Assembly (NCBI RefSeq): GCF_029784155.1
Contig: NC_073693.1
Coordinates: 187,757,802-187,821,801 of the forward strand
DNA length: 64,000 nt
Direction: 5' to 3'
Source of the DNA: Uranotaenia lowii
Lineage: Eukaryota > Arthropoda > Insecta > Diptera > Culicidae
Program-made: the position numbers and the translations under genes
Notes under the pieces: generated by a model
The model's database searches: none
Told to the model about the DNA's origin: nothing
What the model saw: only the letters and a program-made list of their open reading frames with translations
Shown: piece after piece, positions 11,949-26,130 of the stretch
How the letters are laid out: each line of letters begins with the position of its first letter
Position numbering within the stretch: the first letter of the stretch is position 1

Positions 11949-13755
11949 TGCCCGAGCAGACTTTGATGCCTGAATCGATAGCAAACAGTAACCAAAATGA
12001 GTTAGCAATGCCAAAATGATAGCATAATTAAGTATCGCATTTTTCCGATGGCAAAATAAGGTTTCATTGAAGCATCAATATGTCGAAATATGATGGCAAA
12101 TCAACACCTGAATATGGCATTGAAACCAAAATGAAAGCACTATTTGGTTTCGTTTTTCCCGAGATAGCAAATCAAGGCATCATTAAGGTTTCCTTTATTA
12201 CGATATAGCAGAAAAATGAGATCAAAATGGTAGCATGATTTGGTATTCAATTTTCTATGATGAAAAATTAGGTTTATTTAGGTGTTCAAAATCAAATCGA
12301 ACTGCATCCCAGGTGACGTCAAAAAAATATTTGATTGCATTCTGAAACCACAATACGGTACCAAAACTAGCTGTTAGCACAATTTTATGTAGATTATCAT
12401 CTGATAGCAAACCTTGGTTTAAATAAGATTTCAATTTTATAATAGTAAAAATCTAAGACCTAAATGATAGCATCATTTGATGTCAAATATTTCCTTTAGC
12501 GAAATTAGACATTTTTGTTAAGAATAACTTAATGGCATTTAAGAATTTTAGTGAAATTTAAAAAAATCTGGTGGTACATAAAACACCTGATTGTTATTGA
12601 TATAACGGCAAATAAGATGATATTTTCGAGGTGCTACAACGATGACAGGCATCTTCAAGGTGTATTTTTCAATTGTTCTTATCATGAAGCTAAATGTCAT
12701 CACATTACTTACATTATTTGGTTCTTTCATTTATACATATATGCAAAATCATTTATTTAGCGTTAAAAATATTTTATTTGGTAATATTGCTAAATAGAAT
12801 TATTTTTGAATTGTCAAAATAAAAGAAAGTGTGGAATTTAGTTCGATTTCTTTTAATTTTAGTTTATCAAAAACTTTTATTTTATCAAATTAAAACCAAA
12901 TTATTTGTATATTTTTAGGAATTTTAAATTTGAACATGTTTGAACTTTAAACAAATAAATGAAGTTGACAAATGAACCTGAAATTGAAAAAACCAAATAA
13001 AAATCATCATTTTTTTGTATATATCAAAACCAATACTTAAAATTTATGGATTATTTTGTTAAATTTTATCTAAATAGCCAAAATCCATTTAAAAGCCCTT
13101 ACTGAAAATTTTTATCATCATTCAAGCTGAAAATCAAACTAGTCAGAGTCGATTTTAACAATGGGCGAAATCGATAACATTAGAAATTTTGTTTCGAGAA
13201 AATCGCTTTTAAAGTTTGACAGATTTTAATAAAAATATCATTTTGTTTTCATAGCATCTTTACTACAATCTATCCTTCTGATGAGTGTTGGCAACGGTTG
13301 TTGTGCTTTGTTTCTAGATTAGTAGTTGATAAGCGAAAATTTTTGTTGCACAAATCTGCTAAGTTGAATGGATACTGTTCCCGATTCGGCGACAAGATAT
13401 AAGGCTTCCGTAGATTTAAACAATTTATTTGATTGTTAAATTTAACCTACAACCAATATTCCAAACGTTATTCTAGTATTTACTAATAAAGCAGTGTTTA
13501 CATTTCAATAGATGTGGTTTATGTTTACTTACGTTTAGTGCCTGCGCTATGGTAAATATAATGGTCTTGTTGCCGGGGTTCAGTCCTGAACGGTAGTATC
13601 GTGTACTATTTTCAAATACATATTTTAGTTTAGAGTACATCAAATAGGTTGTGTATGTTACCTGATCGGTGTTTTAGGTCCGTAAGTATGAGGTCTTTTC
13701 GTAACAAGCTGTGATAGCGACTTTATGATCGAACTGCGATAGTGAATGGTGATAT

Positions 13756-13807
13756 AAACTGTGATGACAAACTGTGATGACAAACTGTGATGACAAACTG
13801 TGATAAT
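13756..13807. repeat. 13-bp minisatellite, four units
   Basis: Four tandem copies of AAACTGTGATGAC, the last diverging to end in AAT. Upstream (13708-13755) are looser related words such as CTGTGATAGCGAC. It lies inside element A. Confidence 0.85.
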
Positions 13808-14299
13808 AGGTTTAGCTTTGTGTTTAGATATTATAAGAACTATAGTAGATGAATGTACCTGTAGATAGTTGTTCACTAGTTTTAGCAATAAATCAATTTT
13901 GGAGAAATTAAACCGTCTACACTAACTGTCCTATGTAACTAAACGTTTCACCATGTGTAATCAAGGATCCGTTTGTAAACTAGTATGTCTTCTTTCTTCG
14001 TTTATATTTTTCTTTACCGGAAGGCTTCTCTTCAGTCAATATTGACGTCAGTTGTGGTGTGGTCTTCTTGGTAGCGGAGGCGCGTTCGCTGATGCCGTAA
14101 CAGATACATTCATCTAGAAATAAAAAAAAAATTTAAAACGTCAGTTTAATATGACATCAATCATTTTTAGTGACTTTGATTTGGATGAAAACATATTTTT
14201 TTAATTTCAATTCCTATTAGATTTAATTGCAATATAACGTAAAAACAGTGGGTATATAGCAACGTTTACCGATCCATACACTGTTTGTTTTGAATCAAA

Positions 14300-14940
14300 A
14301 CTTTTGATACCGAAGTGTTTACTTTCCGTCGTTGCAGCAGTTTCTAAACAGTGAGACTCAAAAAAAGGTAGAAGCAGCAGATTGTGTCTGGAGATTCAGC
14401 CACGTAAACTGTCTCATCAACGTAAACGGCTGTAAGGTAAGTTGAATAGAAAATTAAACCTGCTCGTCGAAAATCTTAAACAACAAAACTTCCACTGTAC
14501 CCACAGCAATTTCATCTGACTCATCCGCAGCAATTTAGAAATGCTCAATCCATCGCTGGACTTACGCCAGTTTCGTACACTGGAAGAGATCCACAGCAGC
14601 AACAACCGAAATCGAGAAAGGAAGGATCTAACCGGGACTCTACTGGAATGTACGAACACTTTAAGAGACGGCCATTTTCATTAGTGAAAGAGGCATAATG
14701 ATGCATGGTTGGATTGTGAAATCACCCTAAAATTAAAAACCAGCTTCCATCTGAACCAAGATAAAGCCACGCTCAAAGTCACTGTCATCGGCGCTTTTGT
14801 TGCTTAGCTCCTTAGCTCTGGCTCTGGGAACAAGATGAATTTAGGATCGGAATTGAATGACGCTCCACCAGAATTTGCCTAAGCGAATAGGGAGCATTTG
14901 ACTGAGATTTGTACTGTAAGGTAAGTGTCAATTATTATTT
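14300..14940 (+). other. Exon-like segment inside element A
   Basis: A moderately GC-richer block in AT-rich surroundings. It contains two near-identical donor-like junctions, GCTGTAAG|GTAAGTTG at about 14427 and ACTGTAAG|GTAAGTGT at about 14919. The minus strand has an 80-codon frame (14417-14659), but no domain is recognisable on either strand. The repeated donor context suggests exon remnants or an internal duplication. Coding function is not supported. Confidence 0.3.
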
Positions 14941-16765
14941 TTTTCCTTAACTCTCGCGTATTATTGATTTTTCAAAATCTTGTATATTTTTTTTTATATG
15001 TTACTGTAAAACTCGGTTGTTTGATGTAAGGTAGTTTTTTCCTATTAAGGATTGGTACAACTGAATACACTTTTATAAGAAATTATTGCTAGATCCGGTG
15101 AACCAGTTCGTTACCAATTACATCTACTTGAGCTCGATATACCTCAGATAAAAATTTAAAAATATTTAACGTCTCCGAAAATTAAAAAAATAAACAACAA
15201 AATAAGGTTTGGTAATTTGCAAAATTCATGGGAATCTGTTTACGTATCAAATTCTGACCCACCTCAGCATACATTCAGGCGTTACAGTCCGCGGGAAATC
15301 TAAATGCAATATGGAAATTGCCGTCACTTACTCAATTCTTGCATTTTTGGATTTACCGCAGACTGTAATACCTCAATTTATACTTAGAAGAGTAGAATTA
15401 GATATCTTAACAGATTCCCTCAATTTTGCCAAGTTGCTAAACTCAATTTAGTTATGTTAATACAACTGAACTAGAGATAGCAATACCGAGCTTCTATTAC
15501 AAACCTGCCATTAATTTTTATTTTTTGCCAAAGCCGATATTACTGGTTTCGGGGATTGTTTAAAATGCATAACAAATTGAAATTTGAGACTGTTAACTTT
15601 TTTCAAACTTTAAAGAGCTTTTAGTTGTTGAATTATTAATTCATCAAAAATCATTTCTATATCAAGATTTAAATGTTTTCTAAGAGAGCTCCCTTAAATT
15701 TGTAATGTTATTTTCAACTGAAACACAGTCTCGGATTGCAATTTATTATGCATTTTTGAACAAGTTCTCAATACCGTGTCTTAGAAAAATAATTATCGAA
15801 TTCAGTTATGTAATAAATCACTGTTTTTCTGTCTCTCGTATATCTTAAGACGTTACAATAAGTGGTCAGCATATGAGTGTATATTGTATATTAGGATCAA
15901 TAATTGTTGAATAAATGAAGACGAAATGAATACATTATGCTTCTACACAGGTTATAACGCCAAACTGTATACTGGAATGAATTTGAATTTTAAATTTAAA
16001 CTAGGTTCCACCTATTCCTAAAAGTTTCCAAACTTCATATAGTTATGTTTTCTGATTTAACGGAGACAAATGATTGTCATACCCAAGTAGATTTTAATAC
16101 CCAAATTATAGAATAATTGTTTGTTTAAACCATTGTGTAGGGCAAAATGCCACATAGTGGTGAATTCTCGTAAAAAAAACATTGCATAATTAAAGGCGAT
16201 TTTCCTATACATGAAGAATTATTTCATATTCGCTGCCTTAGACCGATATATTGCATAAGTGCAGGCGAATTAAGCATTGCTTGAAATTATCAACATAAAA
16301 TTTTACCTAATTCTGCTATCATGCTTTGGTCGTAAAATTTAGTATCATTTTGTCCGAATAACGGTAAAATATCGCTCTTATTTCTAATATATAGATTGCA
16401 TAGTTATGCCAAATTTTGATTGTATTGAAACTTGAAACTATTTGAAAGCTCATTGACACCTCGATAAGCCAGCCTATTTTGAAAAAAATTTGAAAGCATA
16501 CCGATGCCAAATTTTGGATGTAATTGAAACCTAAAAGTGGCATCACTGTGCTCTCAAAAGGCGTTTTGAAAGGTTGGCTAAACGAGGTATCATTAAGGTT
16601 TCACTGAAACCTAGAGTTGGTATAATTGTGGTATCGATATATGAAAAGTGAGACCCAAATTTTGGCATTGTACCACCTTTATTCGGGCAAAATGATACCT
16701 CATTTTACTTTCAAGGCATGATAGCAAAATTAGGTATAATTTTGCCATAAAAGTCTGCTCGGGTG

Positions 16766-18136
16766 GGCCGATTTTCGATGTGACACAAAAGTTGTGCATT
16801 TTAGACAAACCAGGTAACGATTTTGGCCAAACACAGAGAGCGGTTGAAAAGATGATATTTGTGTTAGGGACACAGTTAAAGTTCATCTAAAAGTTTCTAC
16901 AGATAGTCTAATATTGAGCTGAGCACTTCCAAAACAAATAAATAAATAAATAAAAGTTTCCAATGATTGATTTGTGCTCCAATCATATATTCGTATAATA
17001 TCGATGAAAAATATCTATATGGCGTCAGTTGAACGTATTTTGCATATATTTTGCAGTTTAATGTTTTAAAAAGTGAAGAAATCATTAAAGTTTTCATAAT
17101 AACTATGCCCTATTTCCATCTTCATCATTTGTATAAATTTTAACAGATATGAGCGCCCAATAAATGGCCATCTCCAGCATCTCCCCATTCCATAACAGCG
17201 TTACTCTGTTGGATTTCTATTCGAATTATTTATTCCCAAACAAATTAAATGGCCACCGCTGCTGGCCGTGGCAAATCTAGAGAGTGATGGCATCTGCATG
17301 AAATTAAAAATTACTTTCAATTACTCAGACAAGTTGCTGTGTATAAATCTTGAGAACACTCGACAAAAGACAAACACTTTCCGGAATTCCGTTTTTCCTT
17401 CTTGTGAGTGTTTATACAGCACGGCAACGCCCAACACAGCCATCAAGAAAAGCTCGAGATTTTCCACACAAGAGCAGCTCCACTATTGTGTCTGAACAGC
17501 TATAATAAAAGCAAGTGCTTTTCGTTTGAATTATTTTTGAAACCATCTCTCGAGAGAAGAATTTTCGTTTCAATTTTACATGGATGGAAGACGGATTGTT
17601 TCGGTTGCACGGAATGCTTGTGCCTTGGACAGTCAGCAGAAGGTTGAGCTGGTTGGTTTGTGGGATGACACTTCCGCAGATGGAATTATCAAAAGAGGGT
17701 GGCACAGCATTTGATTGCAAATTATTCAATCTGAGACAAATTATCAATTTTGTGTTGTTTTGAGGCAGTTAACTGTTATGTACCAGAGAGTGTTTTCCTG
17801 GAATTCGCTCAAAGACGTTTCATTGCTTTACAACATATATTGTTCAGATATTTTTCACACATCAATTCATCGACACGCAACTTTTAAACAATTTCTCGAT
17901 GATGAGAAATTACCCGATCAAAAGAGAATAACGAAATTATGTCAAGATGACATAATGTTTACAAACGCGTGATGTAAAACATTCATATTTCAGACTTGGA
18001 AACAAGATTTACAAGGTGTATTTTTGATTTGCATTTTGTTGCATCTTACCCCAGACACCTAACTGAATTATAAACATAATTATTAAAAACAATTGAGTGA
18101 TTGTTCGAAAAATATGTATACACCAACAATGTTGAT
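16766..18136. other. Stretch without recognised features
   Basis: Overlapping short frames on both strands at 17270-17970 (up to 111 codons) have no recognisable motif and look like chance. No terminal repeats were seen. The stretch ends at the 5' truncation point of the LINE. Confidence 0.4.
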
Positions 18137-20268
18137 AGCGGCCCTCATAAGATGGGAACCGATAAACGAAAGAATAATCGTAGCCAGATTCAGAACACGG
18201 GTCCAGTGTTATGCGCCAACTGACGTTGCCGATTTGCAGGAGAAAGAGCAGCTTTACAGTCAACTGAACAGCGTGGTTGAGAGAATTCCGAAGGGTGACA
18301 TTCAAATCCACTTAGGCGACTTCAACGCAAAGATTGGCTCCGATAATCAGGACTTTGAGCGCATCATGGGGCGCCATGGCCTAGGACTGATGAGCGAAAA
18401 CGGAGTGCTGTTTGTAGAATTTTGTGGCAACAACAACATGGTGATCGGAGGATCGCTCTTCCCCCATCGACCAGCACATAAGGTCACTTGGGTATCCCGA
18501 GATGGCCGAACAGAAAATGGAGAAGGAGCCTTCTTGATGTCCGCAACAAACGAAGCGCAGACATTGCATCTGACCATCACCTCGCCCTTGGCGAGATACG
18601 ACTGAGAGTTGCGCGTGTCCAATGGCGCGAGGAGAAAGTCGGGTGTCGATACGACGTCCGCCGGTTGGAGAATCCAGAGGTGAAAAGGACATACGTTGAA
18701 CAGCTAGAATCCCGAGCCTCGGAGTTGCCGACAGACGGAACAGTCGAAGAACAGTGGTGTGGAATCAAGAATGCCTTTATCACGACGAGCCATGGTACTC
18801 TCGGTAAAGTTCGTGGAAGAAGAAGTGAATGGGTGTCGGATGAAACCTGGAGGATGATCGATGATCGGAGGAAGGCGAAAGTCGGAATTTAGCAGGCATG
18901 TACCGGGTCAGCCAAAGCAGCCGCCCGCTTACGATATGCGGAGCTGGAAAAGGCATTTAAACGAGCTTGTAGACGAGACAAGAGAGCCTGGACAAACTCC
19001 CTAGGCGAAGAGAGAGAAAGAGCCGCCGCCATTGGAGATATCCGATTATTATATGATATTTCTCGCCGCCTTAGTGGTGCAAGGACTAATGCAAGAATGC
19101 CGCTGAAAAACCGAGTAGGTCAGCTGCTGACAGATCGAACAGATCAGCTCAAGCGTTGGACTGAGCATTTTGATCAACTTTTCCGAGTTACAAATAGCAA
19201 TGGCCAACAGAACACAGTAAGTCGCATTAATGGCGTCAACTCGGAAGCGCCCTCGCTGGCTGAAATAGAAGCGGCAATCAAAAACATGAAATCCAACAAA
19301 GCGCCTGGAATCGATTGCATTCCTGCTGAAATGCTCAAAGCCGACCCTGCCTTGTCATCACAAATGTTGCACCGTCTTTTCGCTGACATTTGGGATACTG
19401 CAACATTCCCGCAAAGGTCCCAAAGAAAGGAGACCTAACAGAGTGCGGTAACTGGCGTGGCATAACTTTGATCTGTACAACCCTTAAAGTACTCTGCAAA
19501 GTGATCCTGAACAGGATCCAGGAGAAACTCGACGCTACACTCCGACGGCAACAAGCTGGATTCCGATCCGGACGATCATGTGTGGACCACATCACAACGC
19601 TACGAATAATACTGGAACAAATCAACGAATTCCAGGACTCTCTTCTGCTCGTGTTCGTTGATTTCGAAAAAGCATTTGACCGACTGAGCCACGAAAACAT
19701 CTGGGCTGCTCTTAGACGACGACTGGTCCCAGAGAAACTAGTCCATCTCATCGAACCACAGTACGAGGCATTTTCGTGTAAGGTCTTGCACGATGGTGTC
19801 TTGTCCGAACCAATCCCGGTAAATGCTGGAGTGAGACAAGGATGTATTCAGTCACCGCTGCTTTTTCTCATCGTAATGGATTGTTTTGCTCGCCCAAACA
19901 CAACAAGACATGCAGAGCAAACTCGACGACCTCACCGAAAGCTCCAAGGCAGCAGGTCTCAAAATCAATGTCGGAAAGACCAAGTCGATGGAAATCAATA
20001 CAGAAAATCGTTCCAATTTCGTGGTAGCTGGACAACAGGTTGAGACAGTGGAGTGCTTCCAGTATCTTGGTAGCCAGATTACGCCTGATGGTGGTACCAA
20101 GAAGGACATCGAAACCCGGATCAGAAAAGCCCGATTTGCGTTTGCGAGTCTCCGAAACATCTGGCGGTCATGCCAGATCTCTCTACGAACTAAGATCCGA
20201 ATCTTCAACTCAAACGTCAAATCCGTATTGCTGTACGGGTGTGAAACTTGGTGCACATATGCGGTGAC
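18137..20268 (+). pseudogene. RTE-like non-LTR retrotransposon, truncated and disabled
   Basis: Remnant of an endonuclease/reverse transcriptase polyprotein. The endonuclease part (18150-18600) keeps QCYAPTD and LGDFNAKIG, then loses the stretch with the expected QIDHI motif. The loss lies at about 18512-18516, between short AGAAAAT-type words, and shifts frame. The linker follows to about 19090, with a stop at about 18891. The RT domain begins with NKAPGIDCIPAEML (19290-19335). A small deletion at about 19410 shifts frame again. Then come GFRSGRSCVDH, VFVDFEKAFDR (first catalytic Asp region) and GVRQGC. After FLIVMD (about 19880) the sequence jumps to LLAQTQQDM, so the (F/Y)xDD catalytic segment is deleted. 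The 3' part reads to CETWCTYAV and stops abruptly against a Helitron end. The clade call rests on similarity of the RT motifs to RTE elements. Confidence 0.85.
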
Positions 20269-21367
<1,099 letters not shown>

Positions 21368-21773
21368 GAATGTTCGTCTGTCTGTCTGTTCCCTATAGAC
21401 TCAGAAACTACTGAACCGATCATCGTGAAACTTGGCATCTGAGGGTTTTTGGTGCCGGGGATGGTTTCTATAATAGTTACAAACCGTTCCGGGATCCCAT
21501 ACATCTTTTGTTATTATTCCCACGAACCAAAAGTCGTGGTACCCATTTTGTCAAGCAATTTTCGTTTCCTTTGGCGGGATTATTTTCACCACCACCATGA
21601 TGGGCCGGGCATTAAAGGGTGATACGGTCAAAATTTGGTCAATATCAACTTGACGTATTTCTTTCAATTTTGCATTTAAAAAACCTGAACACCCCTCATT
21701 TTGAAGGTGTGTGTGTGTGTGTGTAGAATGTTGCTCCTATTTTGATTTTGGAATTCACTCTTCAGTTGTCAAA

Positions 21774-23692
21774 ATGCCGTCCAAGGAAGAAGAGCAGCGT
21801 ATCAAAATTTTGCTCGCGCATCGCGAAAATCCGAGCTACTCGCACGCAAAGCTGGTAAAATCGCTAAAAGTTGCCAAATCAACCGTTACAAATGTAATTA
21901 AAGTGTTTGGGGAACGTTTGTCGACAGCCAGGAAGTCTGGATCGGCGGAAATCGAAAACCGGAAGCCGCTGAGACGACAAAGAGAGTTGCCGGTAGTTTC
22001 AAGCGAAACCATAACCTCTCTCTTCGAGATGCCGCAAATAAGCTTGGTGTATCGTCTACAACCGTGCGTCGAGCCAAAAAACGAGCTGAACTATCGACTT
22101 ACAAGAAGGTAGTGACTCCAAATCGCGATGATAAACAAAATACGACGGCCAAAGCGCGATCCCGGAGGCTGTACACGACGATGCTGACGAAGTTTGACTG
22201 CGTAGTAATGGACGACGAAACCTACGTCAAAGCCGACTACAAGCAGCTTCCGGGACAGGAGTTTTAGGGGAGGAGAGGGCTATATGCGCCTATTAAGCAG
22301 AACACTGATTTAATCAAATATCACATCGAATATGTGTATAAAAATTATATACACGTGTGCAGGCATCTGTTTTCTATACATTGGTGTAATTTTTATGTTA
22401 AAATATTCTTCTGTTTCCAAGAAAATGTTGTCTAAAATGCCGAACCTCAAACCGTGCGGGCTTAATGCGCCTATTTATGTTTTGAACAAAATTTCTGTTT
22501 TTCGGGAAATATTTCCGTATAATTTCATTGAAACTGCTAGAAAGTGATGATTTCCGTACGACATAGCTGAAGTTTTATAAAAATCCATGTATATTATAAT
22601 TTTATGGAATAAAACCAAAGTTAAGGTTTCCATACTATGGAGGCAGTTCATCCATGAGAAAAACTTTATCAAATCTGTTTTAACATTTTCAATTCTCTCT
22701 TAAGATGTTATTCAGAGCTTAGATTTGAAGGTTCAATGATAAAAAATCAATTATTTATAATATTTAACCTATTATTTTAGGATGGAGGCATTTTACAAAC
22801 ATGATGGAGGCATACAAAAACACTCTATTATTCCATTATATAATCATTATAAAACCTCCACAAAAGCTGAAATATGTTTAATTTCTTAAGTTCATTTGAG
22901 TAAGAAACAAAAACCATCCTAGTTTTTGTTTTAAGCTTCTTTACGTATAATTTTTAAAAGTCGAAATATTACTTCAAAATGTATCAAAACCTTGTATGAT
23001 TTTTTAAATTTTTTTGAGTTTGTAAATTCATAAAATTCTTTCTTGCCTTATGTTCTAAGCGTATCACCCTCAAAATGCGTTGGTCAGATAAACTGTCTAG
23101 TCAGCCATTTCATCAAACACCCGTAGGGTCATTTAACCCGATAGGCCCATTTAGGAAACCTTTCCCCTATACGGCAAAAGGAAGGGGAAAGGTAAGAAAG
23201 GCAGATATTTTCAAGCACATGAAACTGTCAAAGTTCCACAGAAATTTGGCAAACCATCTGTACCTGTGGCTTGAAAAGCAGCATTTTCATAGCTTCCGGG
23301 ACTATCAACCAAGAAATTTACGTGAAAGAGTGTTTGAATTAACGTCTGCTGCCTTTCCTGAAGAAACACGGTTGTTCCGTACTGTTTTGGCCGGAGTTGG
23401 CATCTTACCATTACGGTAAAAAGGCCATGGACTGGTACGCCGCCAACAACGTGCAGGTGGTTCCCTAGGACAAGAACCATCCCAACACGCAAGAGCTTCG
23501 CCCAATTGAGAAATACTGGGCTATTGTCAAGCGGAACCTAAAGAAGATCAAAAAACTGTCAAGGACGAGCAGCAGTTCAAGGCAAACTGGCTTTCTGCAG
23601 CGAAGAAGGTGGACAAGGTGGCTGTACAAAATCTGATGGCAGGGGTTAAGCGTAAGGCCCGGCAATTCCGATTTGGAAAAGCGGAAGCCTAA
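21774..23692 (+). pseudogene. DD37E mariner transposase, interrupted and mutated
   Basis: The transposase starts MPSKEEEQRIKILLAHREN at 21774. The first helix-turn-helix is intact (to about 21950), then a frameshift follows. The second part includes SSTTVRRAKKRAELSTYKK and the catalytic motif VVMDDETYVKADY (22202-22240), with the first Asp kept. After PGQEF a 901-bp MITE splits the gene. Coding resumes with YTAKGRGKV (23168 on), with small frame changes. The second catalytic site reads FWPELASYHYG, where the family has FWPD, so Asp is replaced by Glu. A TAG stop follows at about 23467. The last motif, LRPIEKYW with the Glu, is at about 23500, and the tail ends AGVKRKARQF. It is inactive on several counts. 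Confidence 0.9.
22267..23167. mobile_element. 901-bp TA-target MITE inside the mariner transposase
   Basis: It is flanked by TA (22265-22266, 23168-23169). Removing it with one TA restores the Phe-Tyr-Thr-Ala codon order of the transposase. The ends are imperfect inverted repeats: GGGGAGGAGAGGGCTATATG versus GGGGAAAGGTTTCCTAAATG (reverse complement of the right end), both followed by a GCGCCTAT/GGCCTAT-like word. The interior is AT-rich and non-coding. Confidence 0.88.
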
Positions 23693-25059
23693 CTGAATAT
23701 TTTTTCCTGAATTTTATACTTATTAAACTCAAAAAAGAAAATTAATTTGATTTTTTGAAAAAACGATTCCACCGATTTACACGCGTTTTCCCTTGACCAA
23801 ATTTTGACCGTATCACCCTTTAGAAGCAACCATCCAGAGAGTTCACGTGTACTGGATAGCAAATCAAAGCTTGCTAAGCATTAAAAATTTGAAAAGGAAA
23901 ATTTTGGTGGAAGGTTTTTCCTTCTACTGTTTAAAGCGCGTGGTACCGGTACGAGATATTTGGATGCAATAATGAGCCTACATGTTGGATTGAAAAATAC
24001 TAAAAACCTGTTAGGAACTGACTAAAATTGTAGTGGCTTTCAAAGTGCTATTTACCGCTGCTGGGGGGTTTTGAGGGTCTACAAAAACATTCAGTGAACT
24101 GAACAGTGAACAATGAATTGACTTCTTCTATTTTTGGAAATCCTCATAGGGAAAGAAAAATTAATTAAATTCCGAGTTATAAGGCCAAGGCTGCGATTTC
24201 AGAGCTTCAATAGCCTTCGAGGAAATTAAACGGGGGATTAGAAAATTGATAAGATTATAAAATCTGAGGTTTTGAGTTTTATACAATTCAATTTCATTGG
24301 CCAATTTCTAACTTTTGAGTTATGATTGATGACTAATATAGTCGATTCAACCAACAAATTTTGAGAAAATTTATTGTAAAACTGTTTTGTACTGCGAATT
24401 CAAACATGTCGTGGAATTCAACATTGATTTCTCTTCAAAATAAATAATGGAGTGCTATTAGTGACTATTAGAATATCAGACTACTAGTGAGCTTTCAAAA
24501 TTTAAGGTTAACTTAAAATAAAACAGTGTAAATTAAAAAAGCGAAAAAATACACACATACAATTGAAAACATGCAAAGTAAGTTTTTATCATGGTTCAAC
24601 AAAGTTCGGAAGTCTTTTTAGAAATGTCTGAGTAAATAAAATTTAAACAAACCAATGTACAAGAAGATTATCCATCTTGAAAAGTGGGATAATCTCCAAC
24701 AGACATTTTCATTAGATAGGGGATAGGAAAGATAAAAACAGTTTCATCTTTTGAAGAAAAAATCTTTTCAAGCTTCCTAAAAAATGATGGATGTAATAAG
24801 TATTTTTTGTGAAAGGATGAATTAGCATTCAAGGGAAATTATTTAAAAAGTCTTTAAATCAAAACCTCATAAGAATATTTTTTTTTCAATAATTTGAAAA
24901 CGATAAACCTCTGTTCCCTATAGACGCGGAAACTACTGAACCGATTTACTTCAAACTTGGCAGGTGAGTGCGTCTGAGGCCTGGGAAGGTCCCTTTTATG
25001 GTTTCAGACCCCTCCCTCTTACTGGAAGGGGGGAGGGGGTCTCTCAAATAAAAGACAAA

Positions 25060-26130
25060 TGTTTGCATATCACGAAAACTGATCATGCAAATTAAACCAA
25101 ATTTGGCATGGAAGGGTATTTGAAGTCAAGGAATGTTCCCATAAATATTTAGAACCCTTTCCTCCTTTCAATGGGAGAATAGGAAGAGGGGAGGGGGGCA
25201 ACCTTACAATTTTTTCAAAACTCGAAAACTAATCGAGCAAATGGAACCAAATTTGACGAAGGATGATTTAATGATTTTTTCAGACCCCTCCCATTTTTGA
25301 GTAGGGGTATAAGAAGAGGGAGCGGACTTCCATATCTTTTTTACTGCATAACTTGAGAACTATTCGAGCAAATGGACTCAAATTTGGCTTGGAAGGGCAT
25401 TTCGGTACGAGAAATGGTACTATGAATCTTTGGTATCCTTCCTTTCCTCCAGTGAGGAAAAATAAAAAAGGGAGAGGGCTCCGTAAAAATTTTCAGCATA
25501 ACTGCAATAGAATAGAAAATTTAGCTTGGGAAGGTATTTGAATACCAGAAATGTTTCTATGATATTTTGTAAACCCTTCGTTCTTCTAGAGGAACAATTT
25601 TAATGGGGGAGAGCGCTCCCATAAATTTTTTTGCATAACTCGAGAACTAATAGAGCAAATGGTAACAAATTTGGCATGGGAGTGTATTCGGACACGAGAA
25701 ATGGCTATATGCTTCTTTTGGCCCCATTTTCCTTCATTTGGGGATAATTTTAACGAAGAGGAGAGCTCCCATATAATTGTCATGCATAAACCAAGAACTT
25801 ATCTAACAAATGGAATCAAATATGATATGAGAACAATTATGCAATCGAGCAAATGGAATATAATTTGGCATGGGAGTGTATTTGAATGCATGGAATGTTT
25901 CTATGATTATTTGAGGCCTGAACCAAATTTTCATGGGAGCATATATGTGTACAGGAAATGTTTCTTTGATGGTTTAAGATGTCCTTATACTTCTATAGGG
26001 TAGATATAAAGTGGAGAGAACGTCACCCATTTTTCGAATAACATTAGAACTTATCGAGAATGGAACCACACTTGACATGGGATCGTATTTGTATACAACA
26101 CATGTTTTTTTTTCTGATGGTTTGAGACCT
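25060..26130. repeat. Degenerate tandem array, about 145-bp units, Helitron core
   Basis: About seven diverged units. Each contains a phrase like GAGCAAATGGAACCAAATTT, then GGCATGGGAGTGTATTTG, a GAGAAATG word, a pyrimidine-rich CCCCTCCC tract, a purine-rich GAAGAGGGGAGGG tract, and GCATAACTCGAGAACTAAT. A single related unit is present in the Helitron fragment at 20269-20500. Confidence 0.8.

Larger units (their letters stand above)
11951..16763. mobile_element. Large element A with CCCGAGCAGACTTT ends
   Basis: The left end is CCCGAGCAGACTTTGATGCC. The right end is its inverse, GGCATAAAAGTCTGCTCGGG-like (16744-16763, GCCATAAAAGTCTGCTCGGG). Sub-terminal zones at both ends are built of degenerate short repeats around ATGATAGCAAAATTAGG and GGCATCATTAAGGTTTC, in opposite orientation at the two ends. 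TG flanks both sides (11949-11950, 16764-16765), a possible 2-bp target duplication. No transposase is recognisable. A second element with the same ends lies at 44373-49822. The superfamily is unknown to me. Confidence 0.75.
21615..23820 (+). mobile_element. DD37E mariner inserted in the Helitron
   Basis: The element is flanked by TA (21613-21614 and 23821-23822). Inverted repeats are at least 27 bp: AAGGGTGATACGGTCAAAAT at the left, and ATTTTGACCGTATCACCCTT at the right. The uninterrupted target can be read at about 62487-62500 in the sister Helitron (GGCTATTAGAAACGACCATC), matching GGGCAT-TA-GAAGCAACCATC here. Length is 2,206 bp, of which 901 bp is a nested MITE. The unnested length, about 1.3 kb, is usual for this family. 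Confidence 0.92.

Noticed and set aside
13756..13807. Regular short direct repeats that might suggest a CRISPR-like array
   Set aside because: Units are 13 bp, directly adjacent with no spacers, in a eukaryotic sequence. It is a minisatellite.
17412..17972. Clustered frames on both strands before the first LINE
   Set aside because: Overlapping frames with no motif, no repeat ends and no splice pattern; probably chance.
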